Assembly (NCBI RefSeq): GCF_000518265.1 | Contig: NZ_KI912410.1 | Coordinates: 662,774 to 726,773 of the forward strand | Reading direction: 5' to 3' | Length of the DNA: 64,000 nt | From: Actinomadura oligospora ATCC 43269 | GTDB lineage: Bacteria; Actinomycetota; Actinomycetes; Streptosporangiales; Streptosporangiaceae | In this document: one piece after another, positions 42,281 to 51,854 of the stretch | Layout of the letters: each line of letters opens with the position of its first letter | Position numbering within the stretch: position 1 is the stretch's first letter | Program-made: the position numbers and the translations under genes | Notes under the pieces: model-generated | The model's database searches: none | What the model was told of the DNA's origin: nothing | Seen by the model: only the letters and a program-made list of their open reading frames with translations

Positions 42281-43485
42281 CTGCTGAAGCGGGGACGCGG
42301 GCGCAGCAGCCGCCGCCGCTCCGGGGCCGGCTGCGGGGGCAGCGCCCGCATCCGCGCGACCGTGAGGCGCTTCTCGGCGAGGTTCAGCCGGACGAGCCCC
42401 TTCGCGGTCAGGTCCCGGGCGGTGATGCCCTTGCCGAGCAGGATCCAGTTGGTGCGCTCGTCGCGCGCGAGGGTGCGGCGTCGGCGCGTCCAGTAGCGCG
42501 GGGTCAGCAGCATCCCGGACGCGACGACCACCGCGGCTCCGGCCCACGCGACCGCGCCGGGCTCGGTGCCGCTGATCAGCGGCTCGTGCGCGGCCTTGAG
42601 GCTCGTGACGGGGGAGAGCGGCAGCGCGACGCCCGCGACCTGCGGTCCGGCGACCGGCGGCAGCGCGACGGCCGGAGCCTGGAAGGTGTTGCGGTCGCCG
42701 AGCGGGTCGAGTCCGGGCGGCGGGGCGTTCACGCCGGGCGGCAGGGTGCCGTACGGCCCGGTCGGGCCGCGTCCGCCGTTCCCGGGGATGGTCACGGACG
42801 CGGGGACGACGCTGAGCGTCGTCCGGATGGTGTGCGCGCCCGCGTTGCTGGACGTCACGGTCGCCTTGATCGTGATCGTCCCCGGCTTCGTCCCGGCCGG
42901 GACGGTCACCGCACCGATCACGGACGTCGTGCCGGACACGCTCCCGACGTAGGAGCTGGACGGCGAGGCGGACGCTCCGCCGCTCGCGCCGAGCCCGACG
43001 GTCACGCCCGTTGCCGTCCCCGACACCGAGACCGACACCGACACGGTGTCCCCGGCGTGGACGGCCGACGTCGACAGCGCGATCCCGAGGCCGAGTCCCG
43101 GCTTGCCGTCGCCCGGCCCGGGGGTGCCCGGTCCGCCGGGGACGTTCCCGCCCGGCGATCCTCCACCCGGGGTGCCGCCGCCTCCGGGCGTGCCCCCGCC
43201 GCCGGGCGGGCTGGTCGGGGGAGTGGTCGGAGGGCTGGTCGGCGTGGTGGGCGGATCGGTGGGCGTGGTCGGCGGGTCCGTCGGCGTCGTCTCCGTGGGA
43301 GTCGGCGTCGGGGTGTCCGTCGTCGGCGGCGTGCCGTCCGTCGGGGCGGGCGTGTCCGACGACGCCCCGGACGTGGGAGTGGGGTCGTCGGCGAACGCGG
43401 CCGGGGCGGCGAGGCCGCCGAAGGCCAGGACCGCGGCGGCGCCGAGGCCCGCGAACAAGGGAAGACCGACCGGTCGGGTACGCAC
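42277..43485 (-). CDS. Exported Pro/Thr-rich surface protein with C-terminal membrane anchor
   Basis: 402 residues. A signal peptide (about 1-32, LPLFAGLGAAAVLAFGGLA, cleavage at AFA) is followed by a 75-residue Thr/Pro stalk (TPTPTETTPTDPPTTP) and Gly/Pro linker. One Ig-like beta domain (about 125-225, AGDTVSVSVSVSGTATGV, PAGTKPGTITIKATV) follows, then a linker, a membrane helix (about 330-350, AVAWAGAAVVVASGMLL) and a basic cytosolic tail. The GTG at 43485 after GGAGGTGAG gives a clean signal peptide; ATG 43515 is less likely. No enzyme motif. It probably projects through the cell wall. Confidence 0.85.
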   Translation of the reverse strand: MRTRPVGLPLFAGLGAAAVLAFGGLAAPAAFADDPTPTSGASSDTPAPTDGTPPTTDTPTPTPTETTPTDPPTTPTDPPTTPTSPPTTPPTSPPGGGGTPGGGGTPGGGSPGGNVPGGPGTPGPGDGKPGLGLGIALSTSAVHAGDTVSVSVSVSGTATGVTVGLGASGGASASPSSSYVGSVSGTTSVIGAVTVPAGTKPGTITIKATVTSSNAGAHTIRTTLSVVPASVTIPGNGGRGPTGPYGTLPPGVNAPPPGLDPLGDRNTFQAPAVALPPVAGPQVAGVALPLSPVTSLKAAHEPLISGTEPGAVAWAGAAVVVASGMLLTPRYWTRRRRTLARDERTNWILLGKGITARDLTAKGLVRLNLAEKRLTVARMRALPPQPAPERRRLLRPRPRFSS

Positions 43486-43631
43486 CCCGCCCTCACCTCC
43501 GCCATTCGGCGTCATGGGAAACAATTCCTCGGAGAGTAATGTGACCATGCCGGAGGAATGGCTTTCAACCCTTCGGGGAAGAGTCGTCGCCGACGACGAA
43601 AAAAGCAGCCGCCGCGTCCTCCGAATTATCA

Positions 43632-44897
43632 TCAGGTGAGTGGTGCGGACGCGCCCGGTGTGCCGTCTCCGCGTTCACGTGAGCCGTCTCGGCGTTCCGC
43701 GGGGGGCGTTCGCTCCACCTCCTCTAGTAATCTCGTCGCGCGGAGTACGACCTCCATCGCGAAGCGTGAGTCGGCGTCGCCGAGTTTGTCACCGAGTGCT
43801 TCTTCGAGCCGCCGCATCCGGTACCGGACCGTCTGCGGGTGGATGTTGAGGCGTTCGGCGAGGTCGGCGGCCTTGCCGCGCGTGGTGAGCCAGGCGTAGA
43901 GGGTCTCCAGGTACCGCTCGGGCTGGCCGCCGCCGAGTTCGGTGACCCCGCCGAGGAGCCGCCGGGTCAGGTGGTCGACGACCGTCTCGTCCGACAGCAG
44001 CCACAGGGTGACCAGGTGCTCGCCGCTGTCGATGACCTGCCCGACGTCGCCGAGCGCGCCGGTGCGGGCGATGGTGAGCGCCCGGCGGGCCCAGCGCAGC
44101 GACTCGGCGGCCTTCACGGTCGGGACGGTCAGCCCGACGGCGAGCCTGCCGCCGGGCCAGCCGGAGGTGAGCATCCGGAGCCGTCCGGCGTCGACCTCGC
44201 CGGGCACCAGCAGGTGCGGCGCGTCCCCGGACAGGTCGACCAGCAGGTCGCGGTGCAGGGTGTGCGGGGACGGCTGCGGCCCGGTCGGCAGCGCGACCAG
44301 GGTGACCTCGTCGGGGACGCTCCAGCCCGCGAGCCGCGCGAGGTTCCCGACGGTCTGCGTGCTGGGCGGCGGCTCGCGCAGCAGGCTGTGCAGCAGCCGC
44401 CGCCGGTGGTCCTGCTGCTCCTCGTCCGGGCGGGCGTTGACGTAGCCCTCCAGCGACAGCGAGGCCAGCTCGTTGATGTAGGAGAACAGCTCGTCGGCCA
44501 TGCGTCCCATGACGGGCGCGGGCAGGTTCCGCTCGGCGGCGACCTTCATGACCCGCCGCCAGGCGATCTGCGCGCCGATCCGGTAGGCGGTCTGGAGGCT
44601 GGACAGGGTGCGGCCCTCCATCGCCTCGAACCGGCCCAGCCTGCGGTAGGTCTCGTCGTGCCGGTCGCGCGGCGTGGACGGGTCGGCGAGCGAGTCGACG
44701 AAGTGCGACAGGGCCCGCTCGACGCCGATCCTGAGCGCCTGCACGTAGGGGCCGTCGGTCGCGCGCCCGTACTCCGGGACGGCGCGTTTGATCTCGGTGA
44801 TGATCTCCGCGGCGAGGGTGGGCAGCTCGGGCCGGACGAGCGCGACCAGCCACCGGGGTGCCGGGCCCGTCCCGGGGTCGCCGTGCGTCTGCGCCAT
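43632..44897 (-). CDS. PucR family transcriptional regulator (copy 1)
   Basis: 421 residues. The N-terminal two thirds is a CdaR/PucR-type sensor region (RAVPEYGR near residue 38, FEAMEGRTLSSLQTAYRIGA). The C-terminal helix-turn-helix of the PucR type (about 355-400) carries LAERLNIHPQTVRYRMRRLEEALG. The gene lies between the surface protein and the second PucR gene, all on the minus strand. It is a paralogue of the protein at 45194. PucR proteins usually sense metabolites and activate; here a target in the divergent MCE operon is plausible but unproven. Confidence 0.92.
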   Translation of the reverse strand: MAQTHGDPGTGPAPRWLVALVRPELPTLAAEIITEIKRAVPEYGRATDGPYVQALRIGVERALSHFVDSLADPSTPRDRHDETYRRLGRFEAMEGRTLSSLQTAYRIGAQIAWRRVMKVAAERNLPAPVMGRMADELFSYINELASLSLEGYVNARPDEEQQDHRRRLLHSLLREPPPSTQTVGNLARLAGWSVPDEVTLVALPTGPQPSPHTLHRDLLVDLSGDAPHLLVPGEVDAGRLRMLTSGWPGGRLAVGLTVPTVKAAESLRWARRALTIARTGALGDVGQVIDSGEHLVTLWLLSDETVVDHLTRRLLGGVTELGGGQPERYLETLYAWLTTRGKAADLAERLNIHPQTVRYRMRRLEEALGDKLGDADSRFAMEVVLRATRLLEEVERTPPAERRDGSRERGDGTPGASAPLT

Positions 44898-45119
44898 CGC
44901 GCTCCTCCGCTGGGCGCGCGTGGGCGGCGACGGGGCCGGTGGGGGCTCCGGCTCGGCTGCCGCCGCGGCGTGCCCGGCGGTGGTGTCAGGCCCCGGGTCG
45001 GCCCCGCGGGCGGGCGGGGGCGGACCGGAGTCCGGGGGTGGGACCGCTCCAGGCGCGTCGAGCGGGGGGTCCCCACGCGCTGGAGCGGCTCGTCGGTGAC
45101 GGCTCGTGCGCTCGCAGAT

Positions 45120-45135
45120 GTGTGCTGGAGCACAC
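45120..45135. promoter_or_regulatory. Inverted repeat upstream of PucR copy 1
   Basis: GTGTGCT-GG-AGCACAC, perfect 7-base arms, in the 296-base space between the two PucR genes (44898-45193). Nearby, CACTGAAGGTA (45134) and CACTGAGGTAA (45168) look like a loose direct repeat. No gene is seen in this space. Confidence 0.55.
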
Positions 45136-45193
45136 TGAAGGTAGATCAGTGATCATATGTGACGCCGGACACTGAGGTAATAGGAGCGTAAAA

Positions 45194-46450
45194 TCACTTT
45201 CCGCCCCTTATGTGTGACGCTCCGTCCCGGTCGGCGTCGGACGCGGACGCGTCGTCCTCGTGCAGGAGGGAGGCCGCGCGCAGCGTCACGTCCAGCGCGA
45301 ACCGGGCCTTGGGGTCGCCCAGGCTGTCGCCCAGGTAGTGGTCGAGCTGCCGCAGCCGGTACCGGACGGTCTGCGGATGGACGCGCAGGCTCTCGGCGAT
45401 GTCCACGGCCGTCCCCCGGGTGGTGACCCATTCGGTGAGCGTCGCGGTCAGTTTTCTCCGGTGCCCGGGAGTCAGATCCGCCAGTGGAGCCAGGTGCCGT
45501 CGCGCCATCTCGTCGGCCAGGACGGTGTCGGAGAGCAGCCAGAGCGTCGTCAGGTGGTCCTCGCACGGGATGAGCGACCCGCGCGGGATGACCCCCTCGC
45601 GCGTCAGCTCCAGAAGCCGGACGGCCCAGCGCAGCCCGTGCGCGACGCGCGTGAGCGGGAGCGTCAGGCCGAGCACGCTGTCGGCCTCCTCCAGCGCGGC
45701 GCCGAGCATCGCGGCGCGGGCCGGGGTGAACGGCCCGGGGATCAGCAGGCGCGGCTCGGCGTCGTCCAGGTCGATGAGCACGTCGCCGTCCAGCGCCGAG
45801 CGGGTGCAGGGCGCGCCGGGCGCGACCGCGACGGCCGTGGCGACCTCCGGCAGCGGCCACCAGGCGGCGTTCCGCGCGAGTTCCTCGATGGCCTCGGCGG
45901 ACGCCGGGGGCTGCCGCAGCAGCGTGCGCAGCAGCTCCTGCCGCACCTCGCGGTGGTGGAGGTCGGCGTGCTTCAGCGCCTGCCGGTGCCCGGTGCGGGC
46001 GGCGCCGACGGCCTCGTCCACGTAGACGATCATGGCTTCGACCAGGCCCGCGAGCTGCCCGCTGGGCAGGCCCTCGCTCTCGGCGATGGCGACGGTGCGC
46101 CGGTAGCAGACGTGGAAGGCGGTCCGGTAGGCGGCCTGGAGCAGGTCCAGGCTGCGGCCCTCGATGGCCTCGAAGTGGCCGAGCGCGCGGCACGTCTCGT
46201 CGCGGTCGGCCAGCGCGGGCCCGTCGCCCGCGACCTGGGTGACGAACGCGGTGAGCATCTGCTCGACGCCGACCCGGAGGATCCGGCCGTAGGCGGAGTC
46301 GGCCGGCCGGTCGTACTCCGGGACGGTCCGCCGGATCTCCGCGTCCACCTCGTCGATCGCGGCGGGCAGGTCGTCCCGCATCAGCCGGGCCAGGTTCCGG
46401 GGCACCCGGATGCCGAGCGGCCCGGACAGGTGATCCAGCGTGTCGGTCAA
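45194..46450 (-). CDS. PucR family transcriptional regulator (copy 2)
   Basis: 418 residues, same architecture as copy 1: sensor region with RTVPEYDRPADSAYG (about 43-57), FEAIEGRSLDLLQAAYRTAF, then the C-terminal helix-turn-helix IAESLRVHPQTVRYRLRQLDHYLG (about 360). The TTG at 46450 gives a length matching copy 1 and follows GAGGCGG; an upstream in-frame ATG at 46515 has no ribosome site. It is divergent from mkl across 368 bases, so it is the best local candidate for regulating the MCE operon. Confidence 0.9.
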   Translation of the reverse strand: MTDTLDHLSGPLGIRVPRNLARLMRDDLPAAIDEVDAEIRRTVPEYDRPADSAYGRILRVGVEQMLTAFVTQVAGDGPALADRDETCRALGHFEAIEGRSLDLLQAAYRTAFHVCYRRTVAIAESEGLPSGQLAGLVEAMIVYVDEAVGAARTGHRQALKHADLHHREVRQELLRTLLRQPPASAEAIEELARNAAWWPLPEVATAVAVAPGAPCTRSALDGDVLIDLDDAEPRLLIPGPFTPARAAMLGAALEEADSVLGLTLPLTRVAHGLRWAVRLLELTREGVIPRGSLIPCEDHLTTLWLLSDTVLADEMARRHLAPLADLTPGHRRKLTATLTEWVTTRGTAVDIAESLRVHPQTVRYRLRQLDHYLGDSLGDPKARFALDVTLRAASLLHEDDASASDADRDGASHIRGGK

Positions 46451-46818
46451 GACCTCACCGCCTCGAACAGTGATTCGGAGCACGCGTGTGATGCAGGGCA
46501 CGCGGAGCTTAGGCATGGGTTCGGTGGGGGACAAGGGCCGGGCGTCAAGATGCCCGGTCAGTACTAACCGGATGACAAGTCCGTGCGAGGGCGTTGCTCG
46601 CGTTCTGACAAACACGGGTGTGCCGCTGATGATCGTTTAGCGGTTACCCGTTGGTACTAACTTCGGGGGAGTTTTCCGGACCCAAAGAACTCATGTGTTG
46701 ACAACCGGTCCGTAGCGAAGCCGATTCGTTGCCTTTCTCTATTGAGTTCACGACAGTTTCCGCCGTACGGTCGCCGCCACGGCAACAACATTCGACTCCG
46801 GTTCGCTGGCGGTGGTTC
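46451..46818. promoter_or_regulatory. Control region of the MCE operon
   Basis: 368 bases between PucR copy 2 and mkl. GTACTAAC occurs at 46561-46568 and 46654-46661, in similar contexts (CAGTACTAACCGG, TGGTACTAACTTCGG), a possible pair of regulator sites. TTGACA at 46698-46703 could be a -35 box; no good -10 follows at 17 bases. The stretch from 46690 is AT-richer than its surroundings and probably untranslated leader. Confidence 0.5.
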
Positions 46819-47913
46819 GTGGGAATTGAGGTCGCCGTCGAGGGACTGACGAAATCCTTCGGCTCGCAGACGATCTGGCGGGACGTCGACCTGACGCTTC
46901 CCGCCGGCGAGGTGACCGTGCTGCTCGGCCCGTCCGGGACGGGCAAGACCGTCTTCCTGAAGTCGCTCATCGGACTCATCAAGCCCGAGAAGGGCACCGT
47001 CCGGGTGGACGGCGTGGACATGGTGAACGACCCGGACCGCCGGGTCTTCCGCGAGCGCAAGCGCTTCGGCCTGATGTTCCAGGACGGGGCGATGTTCGGC
47101 TCCCTGAACCTGTACGACAACATCGCGTTCCCGCTGCGCGAGCACACCCGCAAGACCGAGGCCGAGATCCGGCGCATCGTGCTGGAGAAGATGGACACCG
47201 TCGGCCTCGGCGGTGAGGAGAAGAAGGTCCCCGGGCAGATCTCCGGCGGCATGCGCAAGCGCGCCGGCCTCGCCCGCGCGCTGGTCATGGACCCCGAGGT
47301 CATCCTGTGCGACGAGCCGGACTCGGGCCTGGACCCGGTCCGCACCGCGCACCTGTCCCAGCTGCTCATCGACGTCAACGCGCGCATCGACGCGACGATG
47401 CTGATCGTCACGCACAACATCGAGATCGCCTGCACCGTCCCCGACAACATCGGCATGCTCTACCGGCGCGACCTGGTCGCGTTCGGGCCCCGCGAGACCG
47501 TGATCTCCTCCGAGGACCCGGTGATCGCGCAGTTCCTGCGGGGCAGCCCCGAGGGGCCGATCGGGATGAGCGAGGAGAAGGACGCCGCGCTCCTCGCCGA
47601 GGAGGCCGAGCGGGCCGCGAACCGGCCCCGCCCGAAGGCCCGTCCCATCGAGATCCCGGCGCAGCTGCAGCCCAGTCCGGGCGAGCCCGAACGGGCCGGG
47701 GAGATCCGGCACGCCGCGCGCGTGGACGCGCTGCTGCCGTCCCTCCCGCCCGCCGCCGTGGCCGCCATCCGGCGCGGCCGGGCCGCGTCCGCCGAGGCCG
47801 CCGCAGCCGCCGCGGCGCAGTCGGCGCGGTCGGCGCCGCGCGTCCCCCCACAGACCCTCCAGGCACCGCCGCCGCTGCCTCCCGAGTTCAAGCCACCCGG
47901 GGAGACCCCGTGA
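46819..47913 (+). CDS. mkl: MCE transporter ATP-binding protein Mkl
   Basis: 364 residues. Walker A GPSGTGKT (about 36-43), Q-loop FQDGAMF, signature SGGMRKRAG, Walker B VILCDEPDSGLD and the H-loop VTHN are all present. The C-terminal 110 residues are an Ala/Pro/Arg-rich extension. Mkl (MceG) powers MCE importers by pairing with two YrbE permeases at the inner membrane. The GTG at 46819 starts the ABC domain; the earlier ATG at 46729 adds AT-rich leader sequence without similarity. The YrbE gene overlaps its stop. Confidence 0.95.
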   Translation: MGIEVAVEGLTKSFGSQTIWRDVDLTLPAGEVTVLLGPSGTGKTVFLKSLIGLIKPEKGTVRVDGVDMVNDPDRRVFRERKRFGLMFQDGAMFGSLNLYDNIAFPLREHTRKTEAEIRRIVLEKMDTVGLGGEEKKVPGQISGGMRKRAGLARALVMDPEVILCDEPDSGLDPVRTAHLSQLLIDVNARIDATMLIVTHNIEIACTVPDNIGMLYRRDLVAFGPRETVISSEDPVIAQFLRGSPEGPIGMSEEKDAALLAEEAERAANRPRPKARPIEIPAQLQPSPGEPERAGEIRHAARVDALLPSLPPAAVAAIRRGRAASAEAAAAAAAQSARSAPRVPPQTLQAPPPLPPEFKPPGETP

Positions 47914-48698
47914 CAACACCCCAGATGTCCGTACCGGGCGCGGCGGCGCTGCGCCAGACGGGACGGCTCTTCGCCCTGGCGGGCACCGTGCTCGCCATGA
48001 CGTTCAAACGGCCCTTCCAGGTCCGGGAGCTGATCCAGCAGTTCTGGTTCATCGCCTCGGTCGCGATCCTCCCGACGATGCTCGTGTCGATCCCGTTCGG
48101 CGCGGTCATCTCGCTGCAGGTCGGGTCCCTCGCCAAGCAGCTCGGCGCGCAGTCGCTCACCGGCGGCGCGTCGGTGCTGGCGGTCGTCCAGCAGGCCAGC
48201 CCGCTGATCGTGGCGCTGCTGATCTCCGGCGCGGCCGGGTCGGCGATCTGCGCCGACCTCGGCTCCCGGACGATCCGCGAGGAGATGGACGCCATGGAGG
48301 TCATGGGCGTCTCGCCGATCCAGCGCCTCGTCGTCCCCCGGGTGCTCGCCTGCACCGCCGTCGCCGTCCTGCTGAACGGCCTGGTCTCGGTCGTCGGCGT
48401 CGCGGGCGGCTACTTCTTCAACGTCGCGCTCCAGGACGGCACGCCCGGCGCGTACCTGGCGAGCTTCTCCGCCCTGGCTCAGCTGCCCGACCTGTACGTG
48501 AGCGAGCTGAAGGCGCTGATCTTCGGGTTCATCGCCGGGGTCGTCGCGTCCTACCGGGGCCTGAACCCGCGGCCCGGCCCGAAGGGCGTGGGCGACGCGG
48601 TGAACCAGTCGGTGGTCGTCACGTTCCTGCTGCTGTTCTTCGTGAACCTCGTGATGACCGCGATCTACCTCGAAGTCGTCCCGCCGAAGGGGGCCTGA
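47910..48698 (+). CDS. yrbEA: MCE-associated permease YrbE (A)
   Basis: 262 residues of the MlaE/YrbE fold: an interfacial N-terminal helix, then five membrane helices. The conserved loop GSAICADLGSRTIREEMDAMEVMGVSPI (about 113-140) contains the coupling-helix motif EE-DA-EVMG that contacts Mkl. The GTG overlaps the mkl stop by four bases. It works as a pair with the next gene to form the lipid-conducting permease. Confidence 0.96.
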   Translation: MTTPQMSVPGAAALRQTGRLFALAGTVLAMTFKRPFQVRELIQQFWFIASVAILPTMLVSIPFGAVISLQVGSLAKQLGAQSLTGGASVLAVVQQASPLIVALLISGAAGSAICADLGSRTIREEMDAMEVMGVSPIQRLVVPRVLACTAVAVLLNGLVSVVGVAGGYFFNVALQDGTPGAYLASFSALAQLPDLYVSELKALIFGFIAGVVASYRGLNPRPGPKGVGDAVNQSVVVTFLLLFFVNLVMTAIYLEVVPPKGA

Positions 48699-49519
48699 TG
48701 GCGAGCGTCAGGACCATCCGGCCGCACACGTGGCTGGACCAGCCGGGCGACCAGCTCGGCTTCTACATCCGCGCCCTGCTGTGGTCGCCGCGCGCGCTCC
48801 GCCGCTACCCCAAGGAGATCATCCGCCTGCTCGGCGAGGTCGCCTTCGGGTCGGGCGCGCTCGCCGTCATCGGCGGCACGGTCGGCGTCATGTTCGGCAT
48901 GACGATCTTCACCGGCGTCGTCGTCGGCCTCGAGGGCTACGCGGCCCTCGACCAGATCGGGTCGGCCGCGTTCACCGGCTTCGTCTCCGCCTACTTCAAC
49001 ACCCGCGAGATCGCGCCCCTTGTCTCAGGGCTGGCGCTGTCGGCGACGGTCGGCGCGGGCTTCACGGCGCAACTCGGCGCGATGCGCATCAACGAGGAGA
49101 TCGACGCCCTGGAGGGCATGGGCATCACCAGCCTCCCGTACCTGGTGACGTCCCGGATCATCGCCGGGACGGTCGCGATCATCCCGCTCTACGGCATCGG
49201 GCTCCTCAGCTCGTTCCTGGCGTCCAGGGAGATCACCGTCCTGGTCAACGGCCAGTCGACGGGCACCTACGACCACTACTTCAACCTGTTCCTGTCGCCC
49301 GAGGACGTGGTGCTGTCGTTCGCCAAGGTGCTGATCTTCAGCGTCATGGTGATCCTCGCGCACTGCTACTACGGCTACCGCGCCGTCGGCGGCCCGGCCG
49401 GGGTGGGCGTCGCGGTCGGACGCGCCGTCCGGACGGCGATCGTGCTGATCAGCGTGACCGACTTCTTCGTCAGCCTCGCCATCTGGGGCGCGACGACGAC
49501 CGTGAAGGTGACGGGGTAG
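48698..49519 (+). CDS. yrbEB: MCE-associated permease YrbE (B)
   Basis: 273 residues, second permease half, starting at an ATG that shares one base with the previous stop. The coupling loop is LGAMRINEEIDALEGMGITSLPYLV (about 125-149). Hydrophobic segments match those of YrbE A. Pairing with A and Mkl gives the ABC core; the MCE proteins that follow form the extracellular tunnel. Confidence 0.96.
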   Translation: MASVRTIRPHTWLDQPGDQLGFYIRALLWSPRALRRYPKEIIRLLGEVAFGSGALAVIGGTVGVMFGMTIFTGVVVGLEGYAALDQIGSAAFTGFVSAYFNTREIAPLVSGLALSATVGAGFTAQLGAMRINEEIDALEGMGITSLPYLVTSRIIAGTVAIIPLYGIGLLSSFLASREITVLVNGQSTGTYDHYFNLFLSPEDVVLSFAKVLIFSVMVILAHCYYGYRAVGGPAGVGVAVGRAVRTAIVLISVTDFFVSLAIWGATTTVKVTG

Positions 49520-49521
49520 CG

Positions 49522-50799
49522 ATGGCGCGTTCGACGACCCTTCAGACGCTGGAGAAGCGCGCCCTCGGCGTGGCGTTCCTGCTGGTGCCCGCGCTGCTCA
49601 TCTGGCTGTCCATCGCGATCTACGACAAGAAGTTCACCAAGGTCACGATGGTCACGCTGCACACCTCGACGGCCGGGCACGAGATGCACGAGAACGCGGA
49701 CGTGAAGGTCCGCGGCGTCGTGGTCGGCGAGGTCCGGACGATCAGCACCGAGGGCAACGGCGCCGTCCTGAAACTGGCCCTCCAGCCGGACAAGGCGAAG
49801 TACGTCCCGAGCGACGTCCAGGCGCAGCTGCTCCCGACGACGGTGTTCGGCGCGCGGTTCGTGTCGCTCGTCCCGCCCGCCGGGTCCACGGCCTCGCCCG
49901 TCCGCGACGGCGGCCAGATCAGCGAGGACCACAGCCAGAACGCGGTCGAGCTGTCGCAGGTCCTCAACAACACGATGGCGCTGCTCAACACGCTCCAGCC
50001 GTCGAAGCTGTCGGCCACGCTGAACGCGATGGCCACGGCCCTCGAAGGACGCGGCGACCAGCTCGGGCGCAACTTCGTCCAGCTCGACAAGTACCTGCGC
50101 AAGCTGAACCCGGACGTCCCCGCGCTCAGCGAGAACTTCCGGCGGCTCGCGTCGTTCTCCCAGAACTGGGCGGACGCGTCGCCCGACCTGCTCGACGCGC
50201 TCACCGACTTCTCCGCCACCAGCCGGACGATCGTCCAGCAACGGCAGAACCTGTCGGACATGTTCGACACCACCGGCACGCTGGCCGACGACCTGGCGAA
50301 CTTCATCCGGCGCAACGGCGGCAACATCATCGAGCTGTCGGGCGCGAGCCGCGGCACGCTCGACCTGATGCGCCAGTACGCGCCCGCCGCGCCCTGCACG
50401 TTCCGCGCGCTCGCCGACTTCGTCCCGCAGATGGACCGGGCGCTCGGCAAGGGCACCAACAAGCACGGCGTCCACGCGATGGTCGTGTCGGTGCAGCAGA
50501 AGGGCCGGTACGTCGCGGGCAAGGACGACGTCCACTACGGCCCCGGCGGCGGCCCGCGCTGCTACAGCGCCCCCTACTACCCCGGCGGCGGCAAGTCCCC
50601 GAAGGCCGTGCGGGTGGGCGCGCCCACCGCGGGCGCGGTCCCCGGCTCCGGACTCGGCCCCGCCAACTCGGCCTCGGAGAACGACCTGGTGAACGAGTTC
50701 GTCGCGCCGTCCATGGACGAGGTGCCCGACCGGCTTCCCGACTGGTCGTCCGTCCTGGTCGGCCCCATCTACCGCGGGACGGAGGTGACGGTGAAGTGA
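49522..50799 (+). CDS. mceA: MCE family protein A
   Basis: 425 residues. One N-terminal membrane helix (about 14-36) followed by the MCE domain (about 42-118) with STAGHEMHENADVKVRGVVVGEVRTI, then a long helical region (residues 140-300, LSQVLNNTMALLNTL) that forms the tunnel needle, and a Gly/Pro-rich end with two cysteines. It starts two bases after YrbE B. With B-F it builds a hetero-hexamer carrying lipid across the envelope. Confidence 0.95.
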   Translation: MARSTTLQTLEKRALGVAFLLVPALLIWLSIAIYDKKFTKVTMVTLHTSTAGHEMHENADVKVRGVVVGEVRTISTEGNGAVLKLALQPDKAKYVPSDVQAQLLPTTVFGARFVSLVPPAGSTASPVRDGGQISEDHSQNAVELSQVLNNTMALLNTLQPSKLSATLNAMATALEGRGDQLGRNFVQLDKYLRKLNPDVPALSENFRRLASFSQNWADASPDLLDALTDFSATSRTIVQQRQNLSDMFDTTGTLADDLANFIRRNGGNIIELSGASRGTLDLMRQYAPAAPCTFRALADFVPQMDRALGKGTNKHGVHAMVVSVQQKGRYVAGKDDVHYGPGGGPRCYSAPYYPGGGKSPKAVRVGAPTAGAVPGSGLGPANSASENDLVNEFVAPSMDEVPDRLPDWSSVLVGPIYRGTEVTVK

Positions 50800-51854
50800 G
50801 ACTCACCGGCCAGGGGCTCAAGGGCCTCGGCGTCCCGCTGATCAGCTCGATCGTCTTCATCGTGGTCACGGTCGCCTCGACCGCGCTGCTCGCGGCCAGC
50901 ATCACCGACACCACCTCCGGCGACCGGGTGTCCTACTACGCCAAGTTCAACGACGTCGCGGGCCTGCACCCGGGCCACGGCGTGCGGATCGCGGGCGTCC
51001 GGGTCGGCCAGGTCGACAAGATCAGCGTGACCGACCACCGGCTCGCGCTGGTGAAGTTCTCGGTCGACCGCAAACGGCGGCTGCCCGCCGGGGTCATGGC
51101 GTCGGTGAAGTACCTGAACCTGGTCGGCGGACGGTACGTCTCTCTCGACCAGGGCGCGGGCACGCCCGGCGAGTACCTGCCGCGCGGCGCGACGATCCCG
51201 GCCGAGCGCACCACCGGCCCGCTGAACCTCACGCAGCTGTTCCAGGGGTTCCAGCCGCTCATGCAGGCGCTGTCGCCCGGTGACGTGAACAAGCTGTCGG
51301 AGTCGGTCGTCCAGGTCCTCCAGGGCGAGGGCGGGACGATGACGAGCCTGCTGAGGACCGTCGCGCAGCTCACCAACACGCTCGCCAACCGCGACCAGCT
51401 GATCGGCGACGTGATCCACAACCTCACCACCGTCGTGGACACGGTGAACGACCGCGACAAGCAACTGGTCACGCTGATCAGCACGCTGCGCGAGTTCACC
51501 TCGGGCCTCGCCGCCGACCGCAAGGCGATCGGCGAGTCGTTCCAGGGGATCTCCGAGCTCGCCGACGCGACCGCCGGGTTCCTGGACGAGGGCCGCGAGC
51601 CGCTGCGCGAGAGCGTCGTCCAGCTGGACCGGCTCGCGACCAACCTGAACCGCGACCAGCCGCTCGTGGAGAACTTCCTGCGGCGGTTCCCGGAGAAGGC
51701 CGACACCATCGGGCGGCTCGGCTCCTACGGCTCGTGGATGAACTTCTACCAGTGCGAGGTCCAGTTGATCGGCGTCCACTATGCCGGTTCCGACATCGAC
51801 CACCGCCCGCCGCCCACCGGTGTCCCGCTGAAGGACGCGAGGTGCCGCGGATGA
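50796..51854 (+). CDS. mceB: MCE family protein B
   Basis: 352 residues. Membrane helix about 12-35; MCE domain about 44-118 with DVAGLHPGHGVRIAGVRVGQVDKI; heptad-rich helical segment about 150-310 (TVAQLTNTLANRDQLIGDVIHNLTTV). It overlaps mceA by four bases. The C-terminus has one cysteine. It is the second of six consecutive MCE subunits. Confidence 0.95.
   Translation: MRLTGQGLKGLGVPLISSIVFIVVTVASTALLAASITDTTSGDRVSYYAKFNDVAGLHPGHGVRIAGVRVGQVDKISVTDHRLALVKFSVDRKRRLPAGVMASVKYLNLVGGRYVSLDQGAGTPGEYLPRGATIPAERTTGPLNLTQLFQGFQPLMQALSPGDVNKLSESVVQVLQGEGGTMTSLLRTVAQLTNTLANRDQLIGDVIHNLTTVVDTVNDRDKQLVTLISTLREFTSGLAADRKAIGESFQGISELADATAGFLDEGREPLRESVVQLDRLATNLNRDQPLVENFLRRFPEKADTIGRLGSYGSWMNFYQCEVQLIGVHYAGSDIDHRPPPTGVPLKDARCRG

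Noticed and set aside
46729..46818. Upstream ATG start for Mkl
   Set aside because: The extension is AT-rich, has no similarity to ABC proteins and no ribosome site; GTG 46819 starts the domain.
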